Source: Bacillus sp. Marseille-P3661
Lineage (GTDB): Bacteria > Bacillota > Bacilli > Bacillales > Bacillaceae_J
Reading direction: 5' to 3'
Length of the DNA stretch: 64,000 nucleotides
NCBI RefSeq assembly: GCF_900240995.1
Contig: NZ_LT965953.1
Span: 2,131,933 to 2,195,932, forward strand
The notes below the pieces were generated by a model. The model searched no databases. It saw nothing but the letters and a program-made list of their open reading frames with translations, and was not told where the DNA came from. Shown here piece by piece: positions 50,814 through 60,800 of the stretch (within the stretch, counting starts at the first letter, position 1; each line of letters opens with the position of its first letter). Made by a program: the position numbers and the translations under genes.

Positions 50814-50842
50814 TAGTATGAGAACTCAAAAGAGAAATATTC
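50814..50842 (-). promoter_or_regulatory. Predicted sigma-G promoter of the small spore-type gene
   Basis: Minus-strand -35 GAATA (50842-50838) fits gHATR, and -10 CATACTA (50820-50814) fits the sigma-G consensus, with a 17-base spacer. The -10 is the same heptamer as upstream of ku. Confidence 0.6.
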
Positions 50843-50984
50843 GTTTTGTTTTTTTGAAATCAGATTGACAAGGAAAGGTACGAATTAAATAACTGAAACC
50901 AGACTTTTTCTATAGCTATAGAAAATAGTCAAACGATATTAACCCATTACTTTTAGTAATAACATGAATTTAACAGCAGCAAGT

Positions 50985-52172
50985 TTATCCGTTAAACAAT
51001 TTGGAATTTTGCAGGGCATTCATCCATTTTCCCCATAAGCCTACTTTTTTGAACTCAATTGCTTCTAGATCAGGGGAATATAATTTATAATTGTTTTTCC
51101 CATTATTTTTAGCATAATACATAGCCTTATCGGCATGATCAATCAAAGAACCTTTGTCTTCACCGTCATCCGGATACATACTAATACCAATGCTTAAGGA
51201 AATTCTTGCATCCTGTTCATTAAGTTTATATGGTAAGGAAACATTTTCAACAATTCGCTTTGCAATGTCTTCAACATCTTCTTTAGTTGTTTCTTCAAAA
51301 ACAATTATAAATTCATCGCCACCGATCCGGGCAATAAGATCTTCTTCTCTAATGGTATGATTTATTCGTTGTACTACTTCTTGTAATAATAAATCACCAG
51401 CGTCATGTCCCAATGTATCATTTACTAGTTTAAAATCGTCCAAATCAACAAACATAAGTGTGAAATTATGATTGTGCCTTTTTGAGCGTGCCAAAGCTTT
51501 TTCAATATGCCGATCGAGCATTTTTCGATTGGGTAAGTCTGTTAAATCATCAAAATATGCCATTTGTTTTAATTGATTTTCTAATTGTTTTCGGTCTGTA
51601 ATATCAATAATTTGACCATTTATTCTTACAATTTTTCCATCATCATCTTGAATCGGTGTTGCGATTTTCAACACCCACTTCTCATCTTCGATTGGATGTA
51701 AAATACGAAATTCAATTCTTGTTGACTTTCCAAGTTGTAAAAACTTTTCACTTTTATCAACTTTTGCTCTATCTTCAGGATGGATGATTTCCCTCCAAAG
51801 ATTAGTGTTTTTTCTAAATGTCTCATTAGAGTAACCAAATGTCTGGTCAGCACCTTTAATAAAGGTAACATTATTTTTTTCCATATCTAGAGAATAGATC
51901 ACTCCTTCAAGCGAATCCATTAATACCTCATACTCTTGGATAAGATTGTACAACTTATCATGGTCTGCCACTAGCTTTTCATTTTCACTAGCCAACTCTT
52001 CATACTTACTTCTCAAGGCATCATACCTTTTAAATTGTGACCATACGAAAGGAATTGTTATTAATAGAATAATCAATGAAAAAATATTCAAGTCTCCAAC
52101 CGAATAGTTATAAACTGCAACAATACCGATAATAATCATAATTGAAATTGCTAGTAATTTACTGTTCTTCAC
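50985..52172 (-). CDS. Membrane PAS-GGDEF diguanylate cyclase
   Basis: A 395-residue protein: two N-terminal membrane helices (about 7-24 and 30-46), a short coiled coil (52-80), a PAS domain (about 85-200, ending in the PAC-like INGQIIDITDRKQ) and a GGDEF domain (about 203-370). The GGDEF signature (284-288) is intact and the inhibitory site R275-E-E-D278 is five residues before it, so it should make cyclic di-GMP from two GTP and be subject to product inhibition. It is monocistronic, upstream in space of the FapA gene. The PAS signal is unknown. Confidence 0.9.
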   Translation of the reverse strand: MKNSKLLAISIMIIIGIVAVYNYSVGDLNIFSLIILLITIPFVWSQFKRYDALRSKYEELASENEKLVADHDKLYNLIQEYEVLMDSLEGVIYSLDMEKNNVTFIKGADQTFGYSNETFRKNTNLWREIIHPEDRAKVDKSEKFLQLGKSTRIEFRILHPIEDEKWVLKIATPIQDDDGKIVRINGQIIDITDRKQLENQLKQMAYFDDLTDLPNRKMLDRHIEKALARSKRHNHNFTLMFVDLDDFKLVNDTLGHDAGDLLLQEVVQRINHTIREEDLIARIGGDEFIIVFEETTKEDVEDIAKRIVENVSLPYKLNEQDARISLSIGISMYPDDGEDKGSLIDHADKAMYYAKNNGKNNYKLYSPDLEAIEFKKVGLWGKWMNALQNSKLFNG

Positions 52173-52295
52173 GTTTTACTACACCTAATTTCCCATACTA
52201 ATTTTACTTACCATCATTCATTTGGTAAATTATTAATCTATGACAAAATGTTCACTTGAATTTACTTTCTTTTCCTTGATACTTATCAAATGATA

Positions 52296-54389
52296 TTACT
52301 CAATAATTAACTTATTATTTTGATCTATATAAGCCTTCACTAGGTATCTTGTTTCAGTGAACGTGTGTTTCATATAGCCAATCTTTATAGTAGTACCTTC
52401 CATTGCTTTATTAATACTTATGATTTGATTGCTAGGTACTTCAATAAAAGTTGGAGTTCCGATTTCTGCTCCTACCTCATTAATTTGTACACCTAATTGC
52501 CCATATACAACTCCACCACGTATCGTACCAATAATATTCAAATGCCCTCCGGCGTGCAGCTTGGAATTTACACATCCTTCTCCCATTATCCAAATATCGC
52601 CGCTACAATACAGTCGACTATTTAATACGTTTGGAACTTTTATAAACGAATCGGGTTCAATAGGAACTTTACTCATTTCATGCAGTTGTTTTAGCCTTGT
52701 TGATAACTGTATGAATTCATCAAGGGACATTCCATAATTTGAAACAGGCAAGAGTAAACTAGTTAATGCAGAACCGATTTCTTTCCATTCGTCCTGCTCA
52801 GGTTGATTTTCCAAATTTGATAAAGTCTTAATATATTTTTTGATTAGAGCAGGGAAATTTCTAAACTTCTTCTCAATCAAAACCCTAATCAATGGCTGCA
52901 AACCTTTTGCAGTAAAATCATTATCAAGATAAGCTTTGGATTGCGTTAATTGCTTAATGATAGCTATAATTCTTTCAGTTTCCTGATGGATTTCTTCAAG
53001 AATATTGCCTAGATCAGCAATTAACATATTGTTTTTTCCAGCAGAGATCTTTGAACCAATAATGTTTCCATTTGTCATAATAGCTCCCGACGCAGTAAGA
53101 GTAGCCATATAAACTTCATTATGAACAATGATGTTACCTTCTGTTTCCACGAGCATTTCTGCCTCTACACTGCCCAATATTTCTACATCACCATTAAAAT
53201 GGACATTGCCAGAGGTTAAATCAACATTTCCCGTCAGCGTAAGCTTCGGCATAATTGATGCTTTTATAAGTCTACCTCTTTTTTCAATTAGAGGACGGCC
53301 AGATTCAGTTGCAACCAGTTTGTCATCTACTACCATAATTCCTTTTCCTTTGTTAAGAATCACTGGTAAGGTTTGTTTAATAAGCAATGGTTCGTTCGTA
53401 ACAGTATAACCACATTGACCTGGTGTAGGTGGATGTATTGTGCCAATAATTTGCCCCCTATCTACAGTTGGTATTGTGGTAATTTCTCTAAAGTCTACGA
53501 TACCATCCTCGTTTTCTTTAAAACCTTGTTGTGGATTCGTTTCAACATTAATTTCAATCCAACCATCTGTACCTAGCTGGGGTTCAATTCCCGTTGCAAT
53601 TTCATACGTACATGCCTCTTTTGTTTCAATAGCTTTAATTATTTCAGCATGGTTAAATCCGTGAACGACTCTTAGTAATGCTAATTGATCAATAATATCA
53701 TCAAATTTAAGAGTATTATTGATTTCTTTAGTCTCTTCCACTCTTATTTTCAGATGACTATCTGAATCTAGATCTACGATAGTACGATTAATTTTATAGC
53801 CCGGTTCTACATGAAGATAGACATGTAAATTATGTTTGTCTAGGGTGATCTTCCATCTTGTTTCTTTTTCTTCACCATTTACAACTAGTTGGTATGAGTC
53901 TTTTTCAGAAAGAACGATGGTCTTTTCCTTTACAATTTGGCCGTTTTTAAATAATTTTACACCGCTGCATGTAGTTACTTGCGGAAATTGGGTAGGGGTG
54001 CATTTGAAATATAATTGACCATCTTCTATCCAAGCTTTACCCTCTAGTGTATCTTGCTCCAACCGGTTCAACTTCTGAGAAGTACTTTCTATTTTTTCTT
54101 TAGTTGATCGTTTCGCTTGCTCGTCTTTTCGGTTATCGGTTACTTCAGCTATAACAAGGTCTTCTAAGTTAATTCTTCCTGCAAACTTTTTGTCACTGCC
54201 ATCTTTAACTGATTTCGCTTTAAGTTTCGTTAATTTTACTATTGCCTGTTTAGAACGAATTCCAAAAAAACGTTTAACGCCATGTTCAATTATTTCGATA
54301 TTAACTTCTTTCTTAGTGGTTTCTAATAAGTTTAAACCAAGTAGTATCGCTTCATTTATATCTTTACCTTTAGAAATAATACTTTGCAT
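52296..54389 (-). CDS. fapA: FapA/DUF342 family protein with Jag-N domain
   Basis: A protein of about 697 residues. The first 60 residues (QSIISKGKDINEAILLGLNLLETTKKEVNIEIIEHGVKRFFGIRSKQAIVKL) form a Jag-N-type domain. The rest is the DUF342/FapA architecture: a polymerase-like beta region, GKGIMVVDDKLVATESGRPLIEKRGRLIKA, and a right-handed beta-helix (SGNVHFNGDVEILGSVEAEMLVETEGNIIVHNEV) interrupted by a coiled coil. Relatives have been linked to flagellar assembly and cell-surface functions, without a defined activity. The ATG follows GGAGG; it starts 23 bases after the GGDEF-EAL-kinase gene and is likely co-transcribed. Confidence 0.8.
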   Translation of the reverse strand: MQSIISKGKDINEAILLGLNLLETTKKEVNIEIIEHGVKRFFGIRSKQAIVKLTKLKAKSVKDGSDKKFAGRINLEDLVIAEVTDNRKDEQAKRSTKEKIESTSQKLNRLEQDTLEGKAWIEDGQLYFKCTPTQFPQVTTCSGVKLFKNGQIVKEKTIVLSEKDSYQLVVNGEEKETRWKITLDKHNLHVYLHVEPGYKINRTIVDLDSDSHLKIRVEETKEINNTLKFDDIIDQLALLRVVHGFNHAEIIKAIETKEACTYEIATGIEPQLGTDGWIEINVETNPQQGFKENEDGIVDFREITTIPTVDRGQIIGTIHPPTPGQCGYTVTNEPLLIKQTLPVILNKGKGIMVVDDKLVATESGRPLIEKRGRLIKASIMPKLTLTGNVDLTSGNVHFNGDVEILGSVEAEMLVETEGNIIVHNEVYMATLTASGAIMTNGNIIGSKISAGKNNMLIADLGNILEEIHQETERIIAIIKQLTQSKAYLDNDFTAKGLQPLIRVLIEKKFRNFPALIKKYIKTLSNLENQPEQDEWKEIGSALTSLLLPVSNYGMSLDEFIQLSTRLKQLHEMSKVPIEPDSFIKVPNVLNSRLYCSGDIWIMGEGCVNSKLHAGGHLNIIGTIRGGVVYGQLGVQINEVGAEIGTPTFIEVPSNQIISINKAMEGTTIKIGYMKHTFTETRYLVKAYIDQNNKLIIE

Positions 54390-54412
54390 TATCACATCCT
54401 CCTGTTCTTTAT

Positions 54413-56557
54413 CTAAGAATAAGGTTTATTATCTTGATGTCTTAAATCCTCATCGCTAAAAATCTTATTAATAGGTAATCTTAATTCAACAACTGTTCCC
54501 TTTCCTTCCAGACTATTTACATAAATCATTCCATTATGTTGACTAATAATTCGATAGCACAACGCCATTCCTAAACCAGTTCCCTTTTCATTATTAATAA
54601 AATAAGGCTCCCCAAGTTTTTCAAGACGCTCTTTACTCATCCCATTGCCATTATCTGATATTCTTATTAATACATACCTTCCTGCACTTAATACGTGTAT
54701 TTTCACTTCGCCTCCATCCGCTAGAGCTTCTATACTATTTGTAATAACGTGCAGAAAAACTTTTTTAATTTGTTTCACATCACATGTTATCGGCTGAATA
54801 AAGTTTTCATACTTTTGATTGATCCGTATTTTATCCAAATTCCTTGTGTCCCTTATTTCTTCAATAACACTTTCCATAAGGGGTTTAATATGAATTGTTC
54901 TTTGTCCAATCGGCTGTGGATTGGCAATTATCAATAGTTTGTCGATAAACTTCTCAATATCATTAAATGATGCACGAATTAATCTAAAATATTCTTGTTT
55001 GTTATTACCCTGTTCAAGTAGTTGGATAAATCCCATTATTGCTGTTAATGGATTCCTGATTTCATGCACTATACCAGCTGCTAATTTCCCAACTACATCT
55101 AATTTCTCATTATGCGACGTATTCAGCTTACTTTGTTGAATAGGCTCTCCTTGAATATTTTCAACCTCATCAATCGCTTGCTTAGTAATAATTTCTTCTT
55201 CTTTAACACGAGTTACTTGGAATATATTTTCAAACTCTTGGGCAGGTACCGGTCTGTTAAAGAAATAGCCTTGGCCTATATCACATTGATGATTTTCGAG
55301 AAATTGTAATTGGTCTTTTGTTTCAACACCTTCTGCTACAACTTCAACATTTAATTTATGTGCCATTGAAATGATAGTTTCCACTATCGTTTTTCCGTTC
55401 TCATTATTATTCAAAGCACGTATAAATGATTGATCAATTTTTAATAGATCTACTGGAAAATAACTTAAATAATTTAACGAGCTAAATCCTGTTCCGAAAT
55501 CATCAATACTCATTTTCACTCCTAGCTTTTTAAGTGCATACAAAGTAGTAATCGTATTGTTAATATCCGCCATCATACTTTCGGTAATTTCTAATTCAAG
55601 TAAATAAGGCGGCAGTTCTATTTCTTCAAGAATAGATTTTACAATATCAACTAAGTTTGAATGCGTAAATTGTTTTATTGATAAGTTAACTGACATAACC
55701 ATTTCCAAACCGATTGAGTGCCATATTTTATTTTGCTTACAAGCAGTTTTAATCGCCCACTCTCCTATTGGAACAATTAACCCTGTTTCTTCAGCTAATG
55801 GTATAAAATTACCTGGAGAAACCAATCCCCATTCAGGATGATTCCAACGAATTAAAGCTTCTGCACCAACGATTTTACCGGTTTTTATATTAACTTTTGG
55901 TTGGTAGTGTAAAATTAACTCGTTTCGATCAATTGCTTTCCGCAAATCCATCTCCATTTTTAATGGATTATATGGATTGCTACTTCTTGATTTTGAGTAA
56001 ATGCAATACGTATTTCCACCAAGTGTTTTAGCTTGTTGTTTTGCAGATTCGGCATTGCAAATAAGGTGTGCAGATGTCTGGCCATGATCTGGAAACAGAC
56101 TTATTCCAATACTAGCAGACGTATTGAATTCTATATCGTTAATAACAAAAGGTGCGTTTAATGCTATAAGTATATCCTTAGCAACTTTTAATGCTATTTC
56201 TTGATGCACATCAGGAACAAGGATAAAAAATTCATCTCCACCATGCTTAAATAGTAAATCACTGCTATTAAGACAAGCATTTAACCGCTGTGCTACTTCT
56301 TTTAATAATCGATCGCCAGCATGATGGCCTAAGTTATAATTCAATACGCTAAAACGATCTAAATCGAGACAAATAACTGCCAGCTTTTTGTTTGGAGAGT
56401 ATGATTTATTTATACATGCAGAAAGACTACTTTCCAACATATGTCGATTAGGTAAACCTGTTATATAGTCATAAAACATATTGTAGTTATTATTAGTTTG
56501 AAAGTTTTTACCTAAAGAATTATTTAAGTTATTAACGGCCAGTCCCTGCTTTCTCAC
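54413..56557 (-). CDS. GGDEF-EAL-histidine kinase fusion protein
   Basis: A soluble 714-residue protein with no membrane helix. Domains: GGDEF (about 28-190) with intact GGDEF at 106-110 but no RxxD inhibitory site (NSSD instead); EAL (about 200-450) with E233-A-L, N291, ELEITES, D352-D353-FGTG and the LLKIDQSF Lys, so all phosphodiesterase residues look present; then a HisKA domain with phospho-acceptor H498 in GIVHEIRNPLTAIMGFIQLL and an HATPase domain with N607, DNGNG (635-639) and GTGLG (659-663). The H-box resembles Spo0F-directed sporulation kinases (HEIRNPL). GTG start after GAGG. A single protein can thus both turn over cyclic di-GMP and phosphorylate a partner; no cognate regulator is adjacent. 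Confidence 0.9.
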   Translation of the reverse strand: MRKQGLAVNNLNNSLGKNFQTNNNYNMFYDYITGLPNRHMLESSLSACINKSYSPNKKLAVICLDLDRFSVLNYNLGHHAGDRLLKEVAQRLNACLNSSDLLFKHGGDEFFILVPDVHQEIALKVAKDILIALNAPFVINDIEFNTSASIGISLFPDHGQTSAHLICNAESAKQQAKTLGGNTYCIYSKSRSSNPYNPLKMEMDLRKAIDRNELILHYQPKVNIKTGKIVGAEALIRWNHPEWGLVSPGNFIPLAEETGLIVPIGEWAIKTACKQNKIWHSIGLEMVMSVNLSIKQFTHSNLVDIVKSILEEIELPPYLLELEITESMMADINNTITTLYALKKLGVKMSIDDFGTGFSSLNYLSYFPVDLLKIDQSFIRALNNNENGKTIVETIISMAHKLNVEVVAEGVETKDQLQFLENHQCDIGQGYFFNRPVPAQEFENIFQVTRVKEEEIITKQAIDEVENIQGEPIQQSKLNTSHNEKLDVVGKLAAGIVHEIRNPLTAIMGFIQLLEQGNNKQEYFRLIRASFNDIEKFIDKLLIIANPQPIGQRTIHIKPLMESVIEEIRDTRNLDKIRINQKYENFIQPITCDVKQIKKVFLHVITNSIEALADGGEVKIHVLSAGRYVLIRISDNGNGMSKERLEKLGEPYFINNEKGTGLGMALCYRIISQHNGMIYVNSLEGKGTVVELRLPINKIFSDEDLRHQDNKPYS

Positions 56558-56923
56558 ATCTGCTACCTCACTTCTTTACTATAAATTTTGTATAACAATA
56601 CTTTGCAAATAAAATGTTTATGTACGATTAATTGATATCTTTATTATGGTGCAAAGGAGATTAATTTCACATCACCTGTTGCTCTTATTTTTTATTCAAA
56701 AAATTTCAAACAAATAGGAAATAATTCGTAATTAACGATTAAGAGAGTTTTAGTTTGATAGCGGGTGAAAGAATTACAAAGTTTCAATAGGAAGGTACTC
56801 CTATTAAAGGAGAAAATAGAGGTATAAAAAAAGGACATACCTAGTAATCTAAAGATAAACTTGGCATATCCTTTCTTTGCAGTCAGTAAAACACATAAAT
56901 AAAATAATTTTACCGATAGTCTG
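56558..56923 (-). other. Intergenic region with terminator upstream of the GGDEF-EAL-kinase gene
   Basis: Holds the terminator of the cheR operon (56826-56875) and, nearer 56558, AT-rich promoter-like sequence for the fusion gene without a clear consensus. No gene is supported. Confidence 0.45.
56826..56875 (-). terminator. Terminator of the response regulator-kinase-cheR operon
   Basis: On the minus strand AAAGGATATGCC pairs with GGTATGTCCTTT using two G-U pairs, followed by a run of U (plus-strand As at 56826-56832). It lies about 50 bases after the cheR stop. Confidence 0.75.
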
Positions 56924-57787
56924 TTATTTTACTTTTTTATATAACTTTTGCCCAATTTGTACTTCTTCATAACACTCGGCTTTAGAAGTGTAGGCAATCG
57001 TTTCCTTGTCACCAAGGCCCAATATACCAAACATACCCAAGCTTTCATAGAAAAGCTCATGTACTTTTCTTTGTAGTGCTTTATTAAAATAAATTAATAC
57101 ATTTCGACATAAAATCACATGAAACTCGTTAAAAGATCGATCAGTTACAAGATTATGCTGTGCAAAGACGACATTTTTCATAATTTTCGGGTCAAACTTC
57201 ACGCCGTTATTTGTAACCGTATAGTAGTCAGAGAAGGCCTGCTTTCCTCCAGCCTTCATATAATTATTTGTAAACTTTTTCATATTCGCAATTGGAAATG
57301 TACCTGATTTAGCAATCTTTAATACATCTGTATTAATATCAGTTGCATATATCTTAGTTTTATCATAAAGACCTTCTTCATGAAGTATGATCGCCATGGA
57401 ATAGACCTCTTCACCAGTTGAACATCCAGCATGCCAAATTCTTATTGAAGGATACGTCCGTAAAATTGGTACAACATTTTCTCTAAAACTCAAGAAAAAC
57501 AATGGGTCTCGAAACATTTCGGTCACATTAATTGAGAAGTCCGCTATAAGCCGATTTAAACACCCTTGGTCATGAAGTACTTTATCAAGCAGCCCTGTAA
57601 TAGTTGACAGTTTCTCCGCTTCAATTCGATGCCAAATTCTTCTTCTAATCGAATTATAGGCATATTCTCGGTAGTCATAACCACACCATAAATATAAGCC
57701 TTGCAATAGTAAATCAATTTCAATTTTCTCGAGTTCGTCAATAGAACCTTTATCAGGTTCAATTGGATTGTCGAAATAATCTACCAT
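56924..57787 (-). CDS. cheR: CheR-type protein-glutamate methyltransferase
   Basis: A 287-residue CheR family enzyme, which methylates glutamates of chemoreceptors with SAM. N-terminal helical domain DLLLQGLYLWCGYDYREYAYNSIRRRI, the inter-domain SINVTEMFRDPLFF, SAM motif IRIWHAGCSTGEEVYSMAI, IYATDINTDVLKIAKSGTF and VILCRNVLIYFNKALQRKV are all present. No receptor or CheB is encoded here. It follows the hybrid kinase gene by 15 bases, so its target may be that kinase or an associated sensor. Pairings of CheR with hybrid kinases are known in other bacteria but are outside classical chemotaxis. Confidence 0.9.
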   Translation of the reverse strand: MVDYFDNPIEPDKGSIDELEKIEIDLLLQGLYLWCGYDYREYAYNSIRRRIWHRIEAEKLSTITGLLDKVLHDQGCLNRLIADFSINVTEMFRDPLFFLSFRENVVPILRTYPSIRIWHAGCSTGEEVYSMAIILHEEGLYDKTKIYATDINTDVLKIAKSGTFPIANMKKFTNNYMKAGGKQAFSDYYTVTNNGVKFDPKIMKNVVFAQHNLVTDRSFNEFHVILCRNVLIYFNKALQRKVHELFYESLGMFGILGLGDKETIAYTSKAECYEEVQIGQKLYKKVK

Positions 57788-57802
57788 TCGTATTTTCCCT
57801 TC

Positions 57803-60800
57803 TTATGCATATAACCAAACTCTAATTAGCGAGATGAGTTGGTCAGGATCCACCGGTTTTACAATATAATCGGATGCTCCTACTTCCAAGCATTTTTCAC
57901 GATCTTCTTTCATTGCCTTTGCTGTAAGTGCTATGATAGGCAGATTAAAAAATGTTGGGTTATCTCTTAATCTTCGAATGGTTTCATAGCCATCCATTTC
58001 AGGCATCATGATATCCATTAGTATTAGATCGAAATCAGAGGTTTCATCAACAATTTTAAGAGCTTCTACACCATTTTCTGCAAATGTAATATCCATTCCA
58101 TATAGTTCAAGAACACTTGATAATGCATAAACATTGCGAACATCGTCATCTACAAGTAGAATTTTTTTTCCTTCAAGTTCCGGAGCGACATTTATGTCAG
58201 TTATCTCAACCTCTTCAATTTCAGCATTCCCATCGTTTGAATTTAGATAAAATTCAAGTTCTTCCTTTAACCGCTGCGGTGCATGGGCATCTTTTATAAT
58301 AATCGTATGTGAATATCTATTTAAAAATAGTTCTTCCTTGGATGATAGGTCACGACCCGTATAAATAAATACTTTAATGTTTTCGTCTTCTATAGTCGTC
58401 TTAATTTTTTTCAATAAATCAAAACCAGTTGTATCAGCTAATCCTAGGTCCAGCACTAAACAGTCAAACTGGTTAACCTTTAATTCTTCAATGGCTTCAT
58501 GACCAGAGGAAACTGCTTTTATGATTACATTATTCTCTCCAATTAACTCCATTATGCTATTGCGTTGTCTAACATCATCATCAACAATTAACAGTCTCTT
58601 AATTTCATCCGCTTGGTGTTGGGTTCGTGAAGGAAGTACTCTATCTCTTTCCTTTTGTTCACTCATTTTTGTTTCTGCTGTTACAGCCACTTCATCAAGA
58701 TTAAACTCTTTGTTTTCACTGTTACTTTTTGTTTTATAATCGCCAACATAAAAAGTAAATGTGCTCCCCTTGCCAACTTTACTTTTCACGTTAACCTCTC
58801 CACCTAATAGAGCGGCGGTTTCACGGCATATTGACAAGCCTAAACCTGTACCTCCATATTTGCGGCTTGTTGTACCATCTGCTTGCTGAAACGCTTGAAA
58901 TATAAGATCTAACTTTTCTTCAGGAACACCAATTCCTGTATCCTCGATGGAAAATGAAAAACATGGCTGATTGTTAAGTTTCGTTGAATAATCGATTTCA
59001 AATTTCACTCCACCTTGGTGGGTAAATTTAAATGCATTTGATAGTAGATTTTTTAGAACTTGTTTCACACGCAGTTCATCGCTATAAATTGAAGTTGGAA
59101 TACCTTCTTTTGCCACAATTTCAAAATTCAAATTCTTTTCGTTTGCAACAGGGCTAAAATTACTCTCAACAAAATCAAGCAAATCTTTAATTTGTACTTT
59201 ACCTGGATTAACCTCGGTTTTTCCAGACTCAATTTTAGCTAGATCTAAAATATCGTTAATTAATGTTAATAAATCACTGCCTGAAGAATAAATTGTTTTT
59301 GAATACTCAATTTGTTTTTTTGTTAGATTTCTTTCTTTATTGTCCGCAAGTAATTTTGATAATATTAATAAACTATTTAAGGGTGTTCGCAATTCATGTG
59401 ACATATTAGCAAGGAATTCAGACTTATATTTTGAGCTGAGTGCAAGTTGCCTTGCCTTTTCTTCAAGTTCATCCCGCGCTTTTTCTACCTCACGATTCGT
59501 TAATTCAAATTTCTTATTTTGTTCTTCTAATCTCTCAGCTTTTTCTTTTAAATCGGCATTTGTTTGCTCTAACTCTTCCTGCTGTACTTGAAGTTTTTCT
59601 TCTGATGCTCGAAGTGCTTGTGTTTGTTCTTCTAATTCTTCATTCGCCATTCTTAGCTCTTCTTGCTGTGATTGTAATTCTTCTGATTGTGCTTGAACCT
59701 CTTCAGTTAATGCCTGTGCCTCTTCCAATAGTTTTGCTAAGCGAATTCGACCCATTGCACTATCGAAAATAATCCCTAAGCTATTAATCAATTCTTCTAG
59801 TAAAGTCTGTTGATCTGCACTAAAAGAATGGAAGGATGCTATTTCCACTACAGCTTTAACATCATCTTCAAAACTAATCGGTACTACATAAACATTAAGT
59901 GGTGCTGCTTCACCTAAGCCTGACTTTACACTTATATATTCAGATGGAACGTTTGTCAAAATAATGGGTGTCTTCTCAAATGCAGCTTGCCCTATTAGAC
60001 CTTCACCTAGCTCAAATGTATTAGATAAGTGTTTTCTTTCTTTAAAGGCATAGGATGCTAATAATTTAAAAGTAGGCTCTTTTGGGCTTTCGTTATCTTT
60101 AACATAAAATACAGCATGTGCAGCCCCCATTAATGGAACCACTTTAGATAGAAATGTTTGGGCTAAAACCTCTAAATTATGTTTTCCACTTAAACTTGTA
60201 GTAATTTCCGCAATATTAGATTTAACCCAAATAAGACTTTGCTCTTTTCTCATTTGTTCCTCTAACGAATGAGCCATCTTGTTAAAAGATTCTACAACAT
60301 CACCGATTTCATCATGAGATGTTATCTCAATTTTACTACCAATATCAGTATTTCCATCTGCAACATCCGTCATTACATTTGATACTTTATTTAGGCGATT
60401 TGAAAAGGTATAAAAGCTCCTAGATATAATCATAATTGCAATCAACATGATAATTAGTGATATCAGACTACTAAACAAAATATCTTCACGAAAATCATCT
60501 GAAAATGTATTTAATGAAGAATCCATTTCTGTTTCGTAGGTTGACATAATCACTGAAGCTTTTTGGAAAAACTCCTCATGAATAATACGAGCTTCATTAT
60601 TCATGAGTTCAATTGCTTCTTGTCTCTTCCCAGCTTTTATCAGCTGTACCAAATTTGCTTTATATTCATTAAATTTTTCGTTTGTGCTCAAAAAGTCATT
60701 GATCATATAAAGTTGCTCGGTTGATTCTGCTTTTGATTCAAGTCGAGCGGCATTTTCAGCAACTTGTTTACTTACTTCTTGTAAGACCTTCAATTCTTCT

